A stretch of DNA of 64,000 bases, taken from contig NZ_JACIHE010000011.1 in the NCBI RefSeq assembly GCF_014198245.1, positions 62,001 through 126,000 of the forward strand, in the 5' to 3' direction. The position numbers and the translations under genes were made by a program. The notes under the pieces are model-generated. The model was not told the DNA's origin, ran no database searches, and was given only the letters and a program-made list of their open reading frames with translations. Below, in pieces: positions 1 through 6,976 of this stretch; within the stretch, counting starts at the first letter, position 1; each line of letters begins with the position of its first letter. The stretch comes from Bradyrhizobium sp. cir1. GTDB taxonomy: Bacteria; Pseudomonadota; Alphaproteobacteria; Rhizobiales; Xanthobacteraceae.

Positions 1-930
1 GACGGTGCCGGCGGACTGATCGACCACCCAGACGAAATCGGCGCCGTCCCTGGCGAGCACCGCTGATGCGGGCAGGCGCAAGACCTTGCTCCGATCCTTG
101 GCGAGCTTTGCCGTGACCGTCGCGCCAAGACGGAAGCTTTCGGGCGGGTTGTCGAGCGCGATCCGGACACGTCGCAGCCGCGTCACCGCATCGGCTTGCG
201 GCGCGATTTCGCGAATCCTGCCCTCGACCTGGACGGTGGGGAGGAGTTGCAGGCTGACGGTGAACGGGAGACCGACTTCGAGCGGCACAGGCAGGTCTTC
301 CCCGATATCGACGACCGCCTCGCGAATGTCCGGGCGCGCGACCGTCACTACGGTTTGACCCGGCGAGACCACCTGGCCGACTTCCGCGCCGACGGCGGTG
401 ACGACGCCGCCGAAGTCGGCCTTGATCTGGGCATAGCCGAGTTGCTCGATCGCTTTGGTCAAGTTCGCCTGCTCCTGCGCAACGCTTGCTTCGGCGCCGG
501 CCCGGGCCTGTTCGGCATTGTCCAGCGTCTGTCTGGTGGTCGCATCGCTGGTGATGAGCGTGCGTTGCCGCTCCTCCGTGGCCTTGGCCGTCGCAAGCTG
601 CGCCTCGGCCTTCGCAAGCTGAGCTTTGGCCGCGCGAACGGCGAGATCGAGTGCGGTGGGATCAATCGTCCCGATGATTTGTCCTTCGCTGACGATGTCG
701 CCAACGTAGACTGGGCGCGACGTCAGCCGTCCGAGTACGCGAAAACCAAGGTTGGTCTTGTAGCGCGGCTCGACGACGCCCACGGCAATCGTGCTGTCAC
801 CGCTATTCGGCTTGGTCACCATTGAGAGCACGGGGCGCACGGGCTCCGGCGCGTTCGTCTCCTGCTGACAGCCGGTCAGTAACGAGGCCGCCGCGAGCGT
901 GCCAGCGATCATCATGACCTCTCGCTTCAT
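1..930 (-). CDS. RND efflux periplasmic adaptor (membrane fusion protein), 3' end beyond the left edge
   Basis: The frame opens with ATG at 930 and runs without a stop to base 1, so about 310 codons are visible and the C-terminus lies outside. The protein starts with a basic n-region, a hydrophobic core and the lipobox LLTGC near residue 21, so it should be an inner-membrane-anchored lipoprotein. The rest has the HlyD/AcrA plan: a barrel-sandwich half, a long coiled-coil hairpin rich in Ala, Gln and Lys (about residues 95-165), then the second lipoyl half and a beta-barrel. Such proteins join an RND pump to an outer-membrane channel. The start overlaps the stop of the upstream adaptor gene by ATGA, so the two are translationally coupled. 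The pump gene is probably the next one to the left. Confidence 0.9.
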   Translation of the reverse strand, partial: MKREVMMIAGTLAAASLLTGCQQETNAPEPVRPVLSMVTKPNSGDSTIAVGVVEPRYKTNLGFRVLGRLTSRPVYVGDIVSEGQIIGTIDPTALDLAVRAAKAQLAKAEAQLATAKATEERQRTLITSDATTRQTLDNAEQARAGAEASVAQEQANLTKAIEQLGYAQIKADFGGVVTAVGAEVGQVVSPGQTVVTVARPDIREAVVDIGEDLPVPLEVGLPFTVSLQLLPTVQVEGRIREIAPQADAVTRLRRVRIALDNPPESFRLGATVTAKLAKDRSKVLRLPASAVLARDGADFVWVVDQSAGTV

Positions 931-2042
931 GACTGACCTCCCTCCTCAGTGACCGACTGGCCAACGCTCAAAAGCTTGCCGCCGTCGACGACGACGCGCT
1001 CGCCGGGCTCGAGGCCCCCCTTGATCAGCACCTGACCGGCTTCATAAGCGCCGACCGTGACGGGCTTCAGCGACGCTGTCTGCGTTTTCGGGTCGACGAT
1101 CCAGACGGCAGGCTTGCTGCCCGCGGCCATCAGCGCGCTCCAGGGCAAGGTGATCTCCTTCTGAGCTTTCGCCTTGACCGTTCCCGAGACGGCGCTGCCC
1201 AGCGTCAACGCAGCCGGCGGGTTCTCGATGGACACCTTGACGCGGATCGTGGAGTTCTTCGCGTCGATCGCCGGTGAAATCTCTCTCACCTCTCCCGTCG
1301 CTGTCACGCCGGGATCGGAAACCAGCGCCAACGTTACGCGGCGGCTGTCGGTCTGGCCAAGGAAGACGGATTCGTAGACCTCGAAGACGGCATCCCGCTC
1401 CCCGTCCTGAGCAAGCGAGAACACGGGTTGGGCAGCCGGAACGACCTGGCCGACCTCGAGATTTCGTGCGGTAATGACGCCGTCCGCTTCGGCACGCAGC
1501 ACGGTATAGCCAAGCGCATCCGCTGAAGTGCCCAATTGGGCCTTGGCCGCTTCCAGCACGCCCTCCGCGGTCCGCAAGCCTTCCTGGGCCTGGTCGTAAA
1601 CGGTCCGGGTGGTGAAGCCGCTTGCGATCAGCGCTTTCTGCCGCTCGAACGTAGCCTTCGCCACGCGCAGCTGGGCTTCGGCGGAGGCCACTGCCGCGGT
1701 CGCAGCATCGACATCAGCCTGTTGCTCGGCCGGATCGAGCCGGGCGAGGACGTCGCCCTTGTTGACGTGAGCACCAACATCCACGGTGCGAGCGATCACA
1801 CGTCCGCTGACGCGGAACGAAAGATCGGCACGGAAGCGCGCCTGGACCTCTCCGGTCAATGTGATGGCGGCTTGCCGGTCGCGCGGCTGCACGATCGTGG
1901 TCCGGACCAGCGTTGCCCGTGTGGCCGTCTGCGCCGCGTGATCATTGCAACCGGTCAGCGCAATGCTGACAAGCACGGTCGCTGCGGCGAGGGCCTTCCC
2001 CACATGTGGCGTTCGAACGGGCTTGGAGAATTGGTTTGTCAT
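927..2042 (-). CDS. RND efflux periplasmic adaptor (membrane fusion protein)
   Basis: The 371-residue protein is a second adaptor of the AcrA/HlyD type. The lipobox is ALTGC with the lipidated Cys at residue 32. Residues about 65-95 and 180-215 form the split lipoyl domain (QARFRADLSFRVSGRV and ADGVITARNLEVGQ), with a coiled-coil hairpin between them. The C-terminal part (from about 290) is the membrane-proximal domain ending GERVVVDGGKLL. It is coupled by 4-base ATGA overlaps to both neighbours, the kinase-like gene upstream and the next adaptor downstream. Two adaptors in series suggest a pump with hetero-oligomeric adaptors, as in MdtABC- or TriABC-like systems; that is inference, since the pump is not visible. 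Confidence 0.92.
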   Translation of the reverse strand: MTNQFSKPVRTPHVGKALAAATVLVSIALTGCNDHAAQTATRATLVRTTIVQPRDRQAAITLTGEVQARFRADLSFRVSGRVIARTVDVGAHVNKGDVLARLDPAEQQADVDAATAAVASAEAQLRVAKATFERQKALIASGFTTRTVYDQAQEGLRTAEGVLEAAKAQLGTSADALGYTVLRAEADGVITARNLEVGQVVPAAQPVFSLAQDGERDAVFEVYESVFLGQTDSRRVTLALVSDPGVTATGEVREISPAIDAKNSTIRVKVSIENPPAALTLGSAVSGTVKAKAQKEITLPWSALMAAGSKPAVWIVDPKTQTASLKPVTVGAYEAGQVLIKGGLEPGERVVVDGGKLLSVGQSVTEEGGQS

Positions 2043-2908
2043 GGCGCGTCCATATGTTGGGAAGGCGACAACAGCCCGCCAAGCACATCGGCGGATTGGC
2101 GGCGGACGACCAATTCGCGTTCTTGCTGGCGCAGTAGTCCCGCAAAGGGATTGGTCTCATCGGTGGGCCCGCGTTGATCGGCCGCTGCGCTTGCCGTGAG
2201 CACCGCTTCGTTCGAAGCGGTGGCTCTCGTGCGGCGCGGAGCCCTCATCTGGCGCGTTGCGATTGACCAGTTTGCGCCCCGTTCGCGCTCGGTCAGCGGG
2301 AACGAGAGGACAATCGAGGTGAACTCCGCGCCGAAACCCTGCTCGATCCGACCGCCGAGCGCCCGCGCGATATCCCTGGCAATTCGCAGTTCGCGGTCGG
2401 AAGTCTCCCGCGCGGGACGCGAGCCGTTGTCCAGGATCACGCAGTTCACCAGCGCACCGGTACGCGTCAGCTTGATCCTGATCTGCCCGGCCCGTGCGTC
2501 GAAACAAGCGTGTCTTGCGGCGTGCATCACGAGCTCATGGACGATCAGCCCCAGATGCCAGCAGCGCTCCGGCTGAAGCGCGAGCGACCGGGTCGCGAAT
2601 GCCAGCTGAATGTTCATCCGGTCCAGGACTGCCCGGCGCATGCCACAGCCCAGTTTGCGAATGTAGGTCGCGGCATGGATCAGCGTTTCACCCGGGGGCA
2701 TGGCCAACGTACGATGTAGATCGGCGTAGCCATGCAGCAGCTCGACGACATCGCTGAGCGCGCACTTGGCTTCCGTCCCCTCGACCCGGATGGCGGCGGC
2801 GGAGACCAGGTCGATGGCGAAGGCAACACCGTTGGTGACCCTGTGATGCAGCTCGCGCAGCAGCACGCCTTCCTGCAAGCCGGGCCGGTCCGGGTTCAAA
2901 ACAGTCAC
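2039..2908 (-). CDS. HisKA_2/HWE-type histidine-kinase-like protein, first gene of the efflux operon
   Basis: This 289-residue soluble protein starts with GTG at 2908 behind a TAGGAG ribosome site 6 bases away. Residues about 17-26 (LLRELHHRVT) are the phospho-acceptor H-box of HisKA_2/HWE kinases. The ATPase half is recognisable but eroded: the N-box reads HELVMHAARHA, where the family normally has an Asn at the metal-binding position, followed by a D-box ILDNG and the end of an ATPase fold near residue 205. The last 85 residues are Arg-rich and low in complexity. No sensor domain or membrane segment is present. Its stop overlaps the first adaptor start. It may be a regulator or a dead kinase; catalytic activity is doubtful. 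Confidence 0.75.
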   Translation of the reverse strand: MTVLNPDRPGLQEGVLLRELHHRVTNGVAFAIDLVSAAAIRVEGTEAKCALSDVVELLHGYADLHRTLAMPPGETLIHAATYIRKLGCGMRRAVLDRMNIQLAFATRSLALQPERCWHLGLIVHELVMHAARHACFDARAGQIRIKLTRTGALVNCVILDNGSRPARETSDRELRIARDIARALGGRIEQGFGAEFTSIVLSFPLTERERGANWSIATRQMRAPRRTRATASNEAVLTASAAADQRGPTDETNPFAGLLRQQERELVVRRQSADVLGGLLSPSQHMDAP

Positions 2909-3007
2909 GACATTCTCCTATTCGACGCGAGCGATCGGGGTCGAACGCTTCACCTTTGCGACCCCGATCGTTCGGGAGCACTCGCCAAGCCTGCAAAGAG
3001 CTGCGAC

Positions 3008-3038
3008 CTGACGCTTAATAAACTATACCGTATATTTT
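3008..3038 (+). promoter_or_regulatory. Promoter and TetR-type operator in the efflux operon/tetR intergenic region
   Basis: The palindrome TATACCGTATA (3024-3034, odd centre) lies inside an 18-base block at 3021-3038 that recurs at 5353-5370 with 16 of 18 bases identical. On the plus strand CTGACG (3008-3013) and TATATT (3031-3036) are 17 bases apart and could be the -35 and -10 of the tetR gene at 3116, so the palindrome would cover the -10. The block also lies 113 bases upstream of the divergent efflux operon. The motif is seen directly; the regulator that binds it is inferred to be the adjacent TetR protein. Confidence 0.6.
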
Positions 3039-3115
3039 CTTTTTCTTGCCTTTCTTCACCCGTCGTGTCAAGTCGGAAAGCGACACGCACAGACTCGTGA
3101 TTTCGGAGGTCCCAA

Positions 3116-3769
3116 ATGAAGAAGACGAAGCGTGGCAGACCGCCCAAGGATCTTGCCGGCGACGCGCAGGCGCGAATCCTCGACGCCGCCCAGCAGCTGT
3201 TTCTGGAGAAGGGCTATCGCAGCGCCAGCATCGACGACATTTCCGAGCTCGCTCCTGCGAGCAAGCCGACGATCTACGCTCATTTCCCCGGCAAGGAAGC
3301 GCTGTTCGCGGCGGTGGTGGCCCGCACCATCGACGGCTTGACGGACTTCGAGGGCTTCTCTCCCGAGGGCCGCACCATCGAGGACAAGTTGATGAGCCTC
3401 GGGACAGCCATCGTCGAAAGAGTGGTCGAGGAATCGCTCGGCATGGTGCGCGCGACGATCGCGGAATCGCAGCGGTTCCCCGAACTGAGCCGCAATGTTC
3501 ACGACGCTGCGCGCGATCGCTCCCTGGCCGCAGTGTCCCAGTTGCTGGACGACGCCACGCAGAAGCTCTCTCGCACCCCGAGGGGCCCTTTCAGCGCCAA
3601 GCGAAGCCGTGCTACCGCGCAGATCTTTCTCGACCTGATCCTCCTACCGATGCTGTTTCGGTCGCTCGTCGGTGAAACTCCGAAGGACCTGAAGAAGGAA
3701 CTTCCGGGATTCGTGCGCGAGCGCGTCGGCTTTTTCCTGGCTGCCTGCGAGACGGACTGGTCGTACTAG
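3116..3769 (+). CDS. TetR/AcrR family transcriptional regulator
   Basis: The 217-residue protein has an N-terminal TetR helix-turn-helix (ILDAAQQLFLEKGYRSASI then SKPTIYAHFPGKEALF, residues about 21-65) after a basic KKTKRGRPP tail, and a C-terminal ligand-binding helical domain. The length is typical of AcrR-type repressors. The start follows a GGAGG site. The gene is divergent from the RND adaptor operon, the classical layout for a drug- or signal-responsive efflux repressor. The palindrome at 3024-3034 in its own promoter suggests autoregulation. The same box at 5353 predicts a second target, the small-protein operon. The rhizobial flavonoid-responsive repressor FrrA is a comparison worth making, but identity cannot be judged here. 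Confidence 0.92.
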   Translation: MKKTKRGRPPKDLAGDAQARILDAAQQLFLEKGYRSASIDDISELAPASKPTIYAHFPGKEALFAAVVARTIDGLTDFEGFSPEGRTIEDKLMSLGTAIVERVVEESLGMVRATIAESQRFPELSRNVHDAARDRSLAAVSQLLDDATQKLSRTPRGPFSAKRSRATAQIFLDLILLPMLFRSLVGETPKDLKKELPGFVRERVGFFLAACETDWSY

Positions 3770-3806
3770 TTGTCTTCCTTAGACGGTTGGTTTGGAAGCA
3801 TCCGCA

Positions 3807-4463
3807 TTAGCCGGCGGCCTTGAGCTGCACGTGAGCTGTCATCTCGGCCGGCTGCAGGAATGGCGTGCGACACAAAGCGCCCGTACAAAATCTCAACATC
3901 TCGTCGAAGCTTGGCCGCAGCGTCGCAGCGCCGACCCGCGATGGGTTGAGATGGACATCCATGGCTTCCAGCAGGCAGCAGGTCAGCGCCATCGGACTGC
4001 CGCCCCGCAGCTCTCCGCGTGCCTGCCCGATGCCGATGATCGGTCGCACCAGCCCTCGGATCCTGTCGTGGTAGGTGAGGACGACCGTCCAGTTCTGACG
4101 GACGGCCAGAGTTATCAGGTCTTGCAGTCGTCGATGCTTCGCCGGTCGAGCTTCATTGCAGTCGGCAATGGCCTTCAGGATTGCGGCCAGGCGCCGTAGC
4201 GCTGGTCCAGTGCCGCCAGCCGCCTCAGCCGCCGCACTGGCCGCCTCCTCGAGCACCTCCTCCACCACAGCCTCCTCGATCGCCCGCCTTGAGGGAAAGA
4301 ATCGATAGACGCTTGCCGAAGACATCGACAGATTCTGCGCGATGTCCGCAACGGTGGTCTTTTTGTGTCCCATCTCGCCGTAGAGATGGATGGCGGCCTG
4401 CACGATCCTGCGGCGGGCGCTGCTCGTTCGATCTTCAATCTGCCTGCGCATAACGTCTCTCAC
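3807..4463 (-). CDS. TetR family transcriptional regulator
   Basis: The protein has a TetR DNA-binding domain: helix one around ARRRIVQAAIHLYGEMG and the recognition helix in NLSMSSASVYRFFPSRRAI (residues about 15-62). The remaining 150 residues are a helical ligand domain with no familiar sub-family signature. The longer form uses GTG at 4463, overlapping the stop of the upstream gene by 4 bases; an in-frame ATG at 4451 is an alternative and loses only four residues. It is convergent with the other tetR gene, with 37 bases between their stops. Because it is coupled to the small membrane protein upstream, it probably regulates that operon or reports on the same signal. Its target is unknown. 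Confidence 0.88.
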   Translation of the reverse strand: MRDVMRRQIEDRTSSARRRIVQAAIHLYGEMGHKKTTVADIAQNLSMSSASVYRFFPSRRAIEEAVVEEVLEEAASAAAEAAGGTGPALRRLAAILKAIADCNEARPAKHRRLQDLITLAVRQNWTVVLTYHDRIRGLVRPIIGIGQARGELRGGSPMALTCCLLEAMDVHLNPSRVGAATLRPSFDEMLRFCTGALCRTPFLQPAEMTAHVQLKAAG

Positions 4464-4897
4464 TGCGCCGGTATGTTCATCAGCTCGCGGCGGCAGGCCT
4501 CTCCGAAATCGCGCAAGGGATCCATCTCCTCGATGAATTTGGGGAGATCGACGAATGTGCGATTTGGCGAGAGATACGTCTCGATGATCAAGTGCCCGGC
4601 TCTCTCGGCGGCCTGAACGACCTCGCTGCTCGACAAGATCCGCATGCGTCCGACCAGCGTATAGAGGCTGACCAGTTGCGGGATTTCGGCCTGATCATTG
4701 ACCAGGGCCTCGGCATAGAGCCGTGAGGCCTCCTCGATGAAGCTATGGTACAATTGTTCGCGCTTCGAGAATGAGCGGGCATGATGAAGCTCGCGACGCC
4801 TTCGGCGTCCGCTAAACCATCCGCTGACGATGGTCGAGAGCGCGCCGAACGCAGAGCCGCCGAAGGCAGCCAAGGCCGGTATATACACCGTGCTCAT
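4460..4897 (-). CDS. Hypothetical membrane-anchored protein, coupled to a tetR gene
   Basis: The start is placed at ATG 4897, giving 145 residues, because the protein then begins with a hydrophobic segment (VYIPALAAFGGSAFGALS, about residues 4-26) followed by the stop-transfer run GRRRRR. This predicts one membrane segment with a cytoplasmic helical tail. The tail is rich in Glu, Leu and Arg. A longer in-frame start at 4939 would add 14 charged residues before the membrane segment and seems less likely. Its stop overlaps the GTG of the downstream TetR gene. I do not recognise the family; the layout resembles small membrane proteins found next to TetR regulators in rhizobia. Confidence 0.7.
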   Translation of the reverse strand: MSTVYIPALAAFGGSAFGALSTIVSGWFSGRRRRRELHHARSFSKREQLYHSFIEEASRLYAEALVNDQAEIPQLVSLYTLVGRMRILSSSEVVQAAERAGHLIIETYLSPNRTFVDLPKFIEEMDPLRDFGEACRRELMNIPAQ

Positions 4898-4976
4898 AAG
4901 ATCGCTCCTGTCTCCTGTCGCAGTGCGAATGCGGCTCAAGGCAGCGCCTCGTCACATCACGCCGCAACGTCGCTCG

Positions 4977-5231
4977 TTATCTGCCCCTGACTGATCCGGT
5001 GGATGCCTGCTCGAACACCGCCTTACAGCCTTCGCTCAGATCCGATTTCCTGAGCCGCAGACAGGCTTCGACTCCCGATGGATCGGGAATGTAAGCACTG
5101 CACAGGCGAAAGGCATCGGAGGTGCAAGCCGCTCGCTGCTCGGGTGTACCCCGGTTCTCCTGGGCCAAACCCGCTGCGCTGCCAAGCGCGACTACGGCCG
5201 CTGCGAACAACGCCGGCATCAATCTCGTCAT
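4977..5231 (-). CDS. Small secreted Cys-containing protein
   Basis: ATG at 5231 gives 84 residues with a clear signal peptide (TRLMPALFAAAVVALGSAAGLAQ, cleavage near residue 25) and an AGAAGGG ribosome site upstream. The mature part is about 60 residues with four Cys in the pattern ACTSDAFRLCS...VEACLRLRKSDLSEGC. This is the short cysteine-rich periplasmic protein type often seen in Bradyrhizobium; the Cys pairs probably form disulfides. The function is unknown. It is transcribed away from the small-protein operon at 5387, with the intergenic region 5232-5386 holding the TetR-type box. The frame can be extended upstream to 5342, but that would bury the signal peptide. Confidence 0.8.
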   Translation of the reverse strand: MTRLMPALFAAAVVALGSAAGLAQENRGTPEQRAACTSDAFRLCSAYIPDPSGVEACLRLRKSDLSEGCKAVFEQASTGSVRGR

Positions 5232-5321
5232 GTCAGATCCCTTCTCTGCTCGAGGCTTCTGGTTGAACCTGGCGGAGCCTCGCCGCCTTGATCCCGCACA
5301 CGCGCTTGTGACGCACTCGTC

Positions 5322-5377
5322 TTGACTCCGGCCGTGGCGCATGATTTATATGAACTATACGGTGTATTTTATTAAGG
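5322..5377 (+). promoter_or_regulatory. Sigma-70 promoter with TetR-type operator and RBS for the small-protein operon
   Basis: TTGACT (5322-5327) and TTTATA (5345-5350) are spaced by exactly 17 bases, a strong vegetative promoter. Immediately downstream lies the block at 5353-5370, which contains TATACGGTGTA (5356-5366), one mismatch from a perfect odd palindrome and 16/18 identical with the block at 3021-3038. It would cover the transcription start. An AAGGAG ribosome site follows just before the ATG at 5387. Placement of the operator over +1 fits simple repression. Confidence 0.65.
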
Positions 5378-5386
5378 AGACGCGGA

Positions 5387-5587
5387 ATGTCAACACTGCT
5401 GTTCGCGTTGATGCGCGAAAATCCGTTGCCCGGCCTCGCCGCCGCTTCGCTGAACGTCTTTGTCGCGTTGTGCCTCGTGGCCCTCAGCCTGCTGCTTGGC
5501 ATCACGATCGCGATGATCGCGTGGGCCCATACGCTTGCCGCACGCCAGCCCAGCGCCGTTCGGCTGGAGCGGAGGACGGTCGCATGA
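5387..5587 (+). CDS. Small membrane protein, first gene of operon
   Basis: The 66-residue protein has one long hydrophobic stretch (about residues 14-48, AASLNVFVALCLVALSLL and on through IAWAH), enough for one or two membrane helices, and an Arg-rich tail. It starts 10 bases after an AAGGAG site and lies under the TetR-boxed promoter. Its stop overlaps the next start by ATGA. I do not recognise the family. Conservation of the promoter box with the efflux locus suggests an envelope or stress role. Confidence 0.7.
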   Translation: MSTLLFALMRENPLPGLAAASLNVFVALCLVALSLLLGITIAMIAWAHTLAARQPSAVRLERRTVA

Positions 5588-5739
5588 CACCGGCCCTGCT
5601 GATCGCCCGCAACTGCATCATCTACTGGGTCAACGTCTGGATCGCGCCGGTCGAATGCGTGTTCGACGTGATCGAGTCCGAGCTCGCGCGCAGAGGCGTT
5701 GCGGCAGACGAAGTCGACCGTCTCGCGCACACGGCGTGA
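5584..5739 (+). CDS. Small protein of 51 residues, translationally coupled
   Basis: The gene starts with the ATG overlapping the previous stop (ATGA at 5584-5587) and ends at 5739. It begins with a moderately hydrophobic helix (LLIARNCIIYWVNVWIAPV) and ends with an acidic-basic amphipathic tail (ESELARRGVAADEVDRL). It could sit at the membrane surface or act with the preceding membrane protein. No family is recognised. Support comes from the coupling and compact layout rather than from homology. Confidence 0.55.
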   Translation: MTPALLIARNCIIYWVNVWIAPVECVFDVIESELARRGVAADEVDRLAHTA

Positions 5740-5758
5740 GCGAGCACCGGTGTCTGAG

Positions 5759-5977
5759 ATGCTGAACTTCATCGAAGTCTTTGACGGGATGGAAGTGGAC
5801 CCGACCAGCGGCGAGGTCGTGTGGAATGGTGTGACCGGAACACGGACAGCGCTCCAGCGTGACGGACTCATGATCGATCCGAAGGCCGCAGCCTATTGTC
5901 CAACCGAATGGCTCGATGAGCGCGGTTATCTCGACGCCGAACGTGCGCGCCGGCATCCGCGCCCGTGGAGTATCTGA
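5759..5977 (+). CDS. Hypothetical 72-residue soluble protein
   Basis: The start at ATG 5759 is chosen because it lies 19 bases after the preceding stop and gives a compact protein; an in-frame ATG at 5699 would overlap the previous gene by 41 bases. The sequence is polar with a possible small beta fold (FIEVFDGMEVDPTSGEVV) and a C-terminal helix. One Cys is present. It is third in the small-protein operon. The function is unknown. Confidence 0.5.
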   Translation: MLNFIEVFDGMEVDPTSGEVVWNGVTGTRTALQRDGLMIDPKAAAYCPTEWLDERGYLDAERARRHPRPWSI

Positions 5978-6017
5978 CGATGCGACAGAGTGATGCCGTT
6001 GTCGGGAGCAGCGTGCC

Positions 6018-6317
6018 GTGAGCCGACGATCCGTCATGTCAATGCACGTGAGCCGATCGACCGACACCGCCCTTCCCTTGCGCGGCTATTTTCTGTCGGT
6101 CGGCGGCGCCCTGCTCTGCTTGCTTTGGGCGATCGGTTGGGTCCTCCCAGCCCAACTGCCAAGCCGCTTCGCGGAGCCGGATCCTGCGCGGCCTCCGATC
6201 CGCATCCACTCCGACGTGAAGGGGCCGGAGCGCGTCGTGATCGATACCAATCAGTCGCTGCCCACGCTCTCCGACAAGGAGATCGTCGTCGCTCACACGC
6301 CCGTCGCAGGCGATTGA
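6018..6317 (+). CDS. Small single-pass membrane protein
   Basis: Up to 99 residues from GTG 6018, or 93 and 91 from ATG codons at 6036 and 6042. A membrane segment lies at about residues 25-45 (YFLSVGGALLCLLWAIGWVL), followed by a roughly 50-residue periplasmic tail rich in Pro, Asp and Val. The GTG overlaps the stop of a 13-codon mini-frame (5980-6021), which might couple translation from the upstream gene. This protein type appears as a hypothetical in Bradyrhizobium-like genomes; no function is assigned. Confidence 0.6.
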   Translation: MSRRSVMSMHVSRSTDTALPLRGYFLSVGGALLCLLWAIGWVLPAQLPSRFAEPDPARPPIRIHSDVKGPERVVIDTNQSLPTLSDKEIVVAHTPVAGD

Positions 6318-6340
6318 CCAACCAGACCGAGATTGATCCG

Positions 6341-6940
6341 ATGTCGAAGCAGCATTTGTTTGCCCTGATCATGTGGTCCGCCACGCTCGCCGCGACAGCC
6401 GCCGTCGCTGACGTACAAAAATCTGCAGATGCGGACAGCCGAAGCGCGAGCGCGCAAAGCCAGGCCGAAGAGGCCGCTATCCAACGCGTGCTCTCGGAAT
6501 TCCGCACCATACGCGTCCCGCTCAGCCGCGCCATGGCGATCGCGGAGCACCTGCATGACGGTTCGAAGGCCGCCGACATCAGCTTCGAGATCGACAACTC
6601 ACCCGTCTACCGCGTCCGCACGATCCGAAACGAACACGTGTGGGAGAACGCCATTGACGCAAATACCGGAAGCATCACGGGCAGAGAGGTGACGTCCTCG
6701 CTGAAGGAACTCGATCGGGAAGACCTCGCCAAGATCCTTGCCATGAGATGGATCAAGCAGGAATTGTCGGATGCCGTGCAGGTCGCCGAGAAAGCGGCGG
6801 CCGGCAGCGCGCTGGCCGGTGGACTGATCCGACAGGACGGCAAACTCAACTTCGTGATCGTCGTTGCCTCCGGGGACCATTTGAAGGAGGTGCTGCTCGA
6901 GCCTCCGAAGGTCGGAAAGCAAGACACCAGTCGCCATTAA
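6341..6940 (+). CDS. Secreted PepSY-domain protein
   Basis: The 199-residue protein has a signal peptide (HLFALIMWSATLAATAAVADV, cut near residue 23), a short linker, and PepSY-like repeats: RAMAIAEHLHDGSKAADISF with PVYRVRTI and the Asp-rich strand IDANTGSI (about residues 60-115), then a second half with AMRWIKQELSDAVQVAEKAA. PepSY domains are small periplasmic modules, often inhibitors of proteases or parts of envelope-stress responses. It is the last gene of the operon under the TetR-boxed promoter. Its partner is not identifiable from sequence. Confidence 0.8.
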   Translation: MSKQHLFALIMWSATLAATAAVADVQKSADADSRSASAQSQAEEAAIQRVLSEFRTIRVPLSRAMAIAEHLHDGSKAADISFEIDNSPVYRVRTIRNEHVWENAIDANTGSITGREVTSSLKELDREDLAKILAMRWIKQELSDAVQVAEKAAAGSALAGGLIRQDGKLNFVIVVASGDHLKEVLLEPPKVGKQDTSRH

Positions 6941-6976
6941 CACGAGCATCCAATCAGCAATTCAAGAGCACACGCC

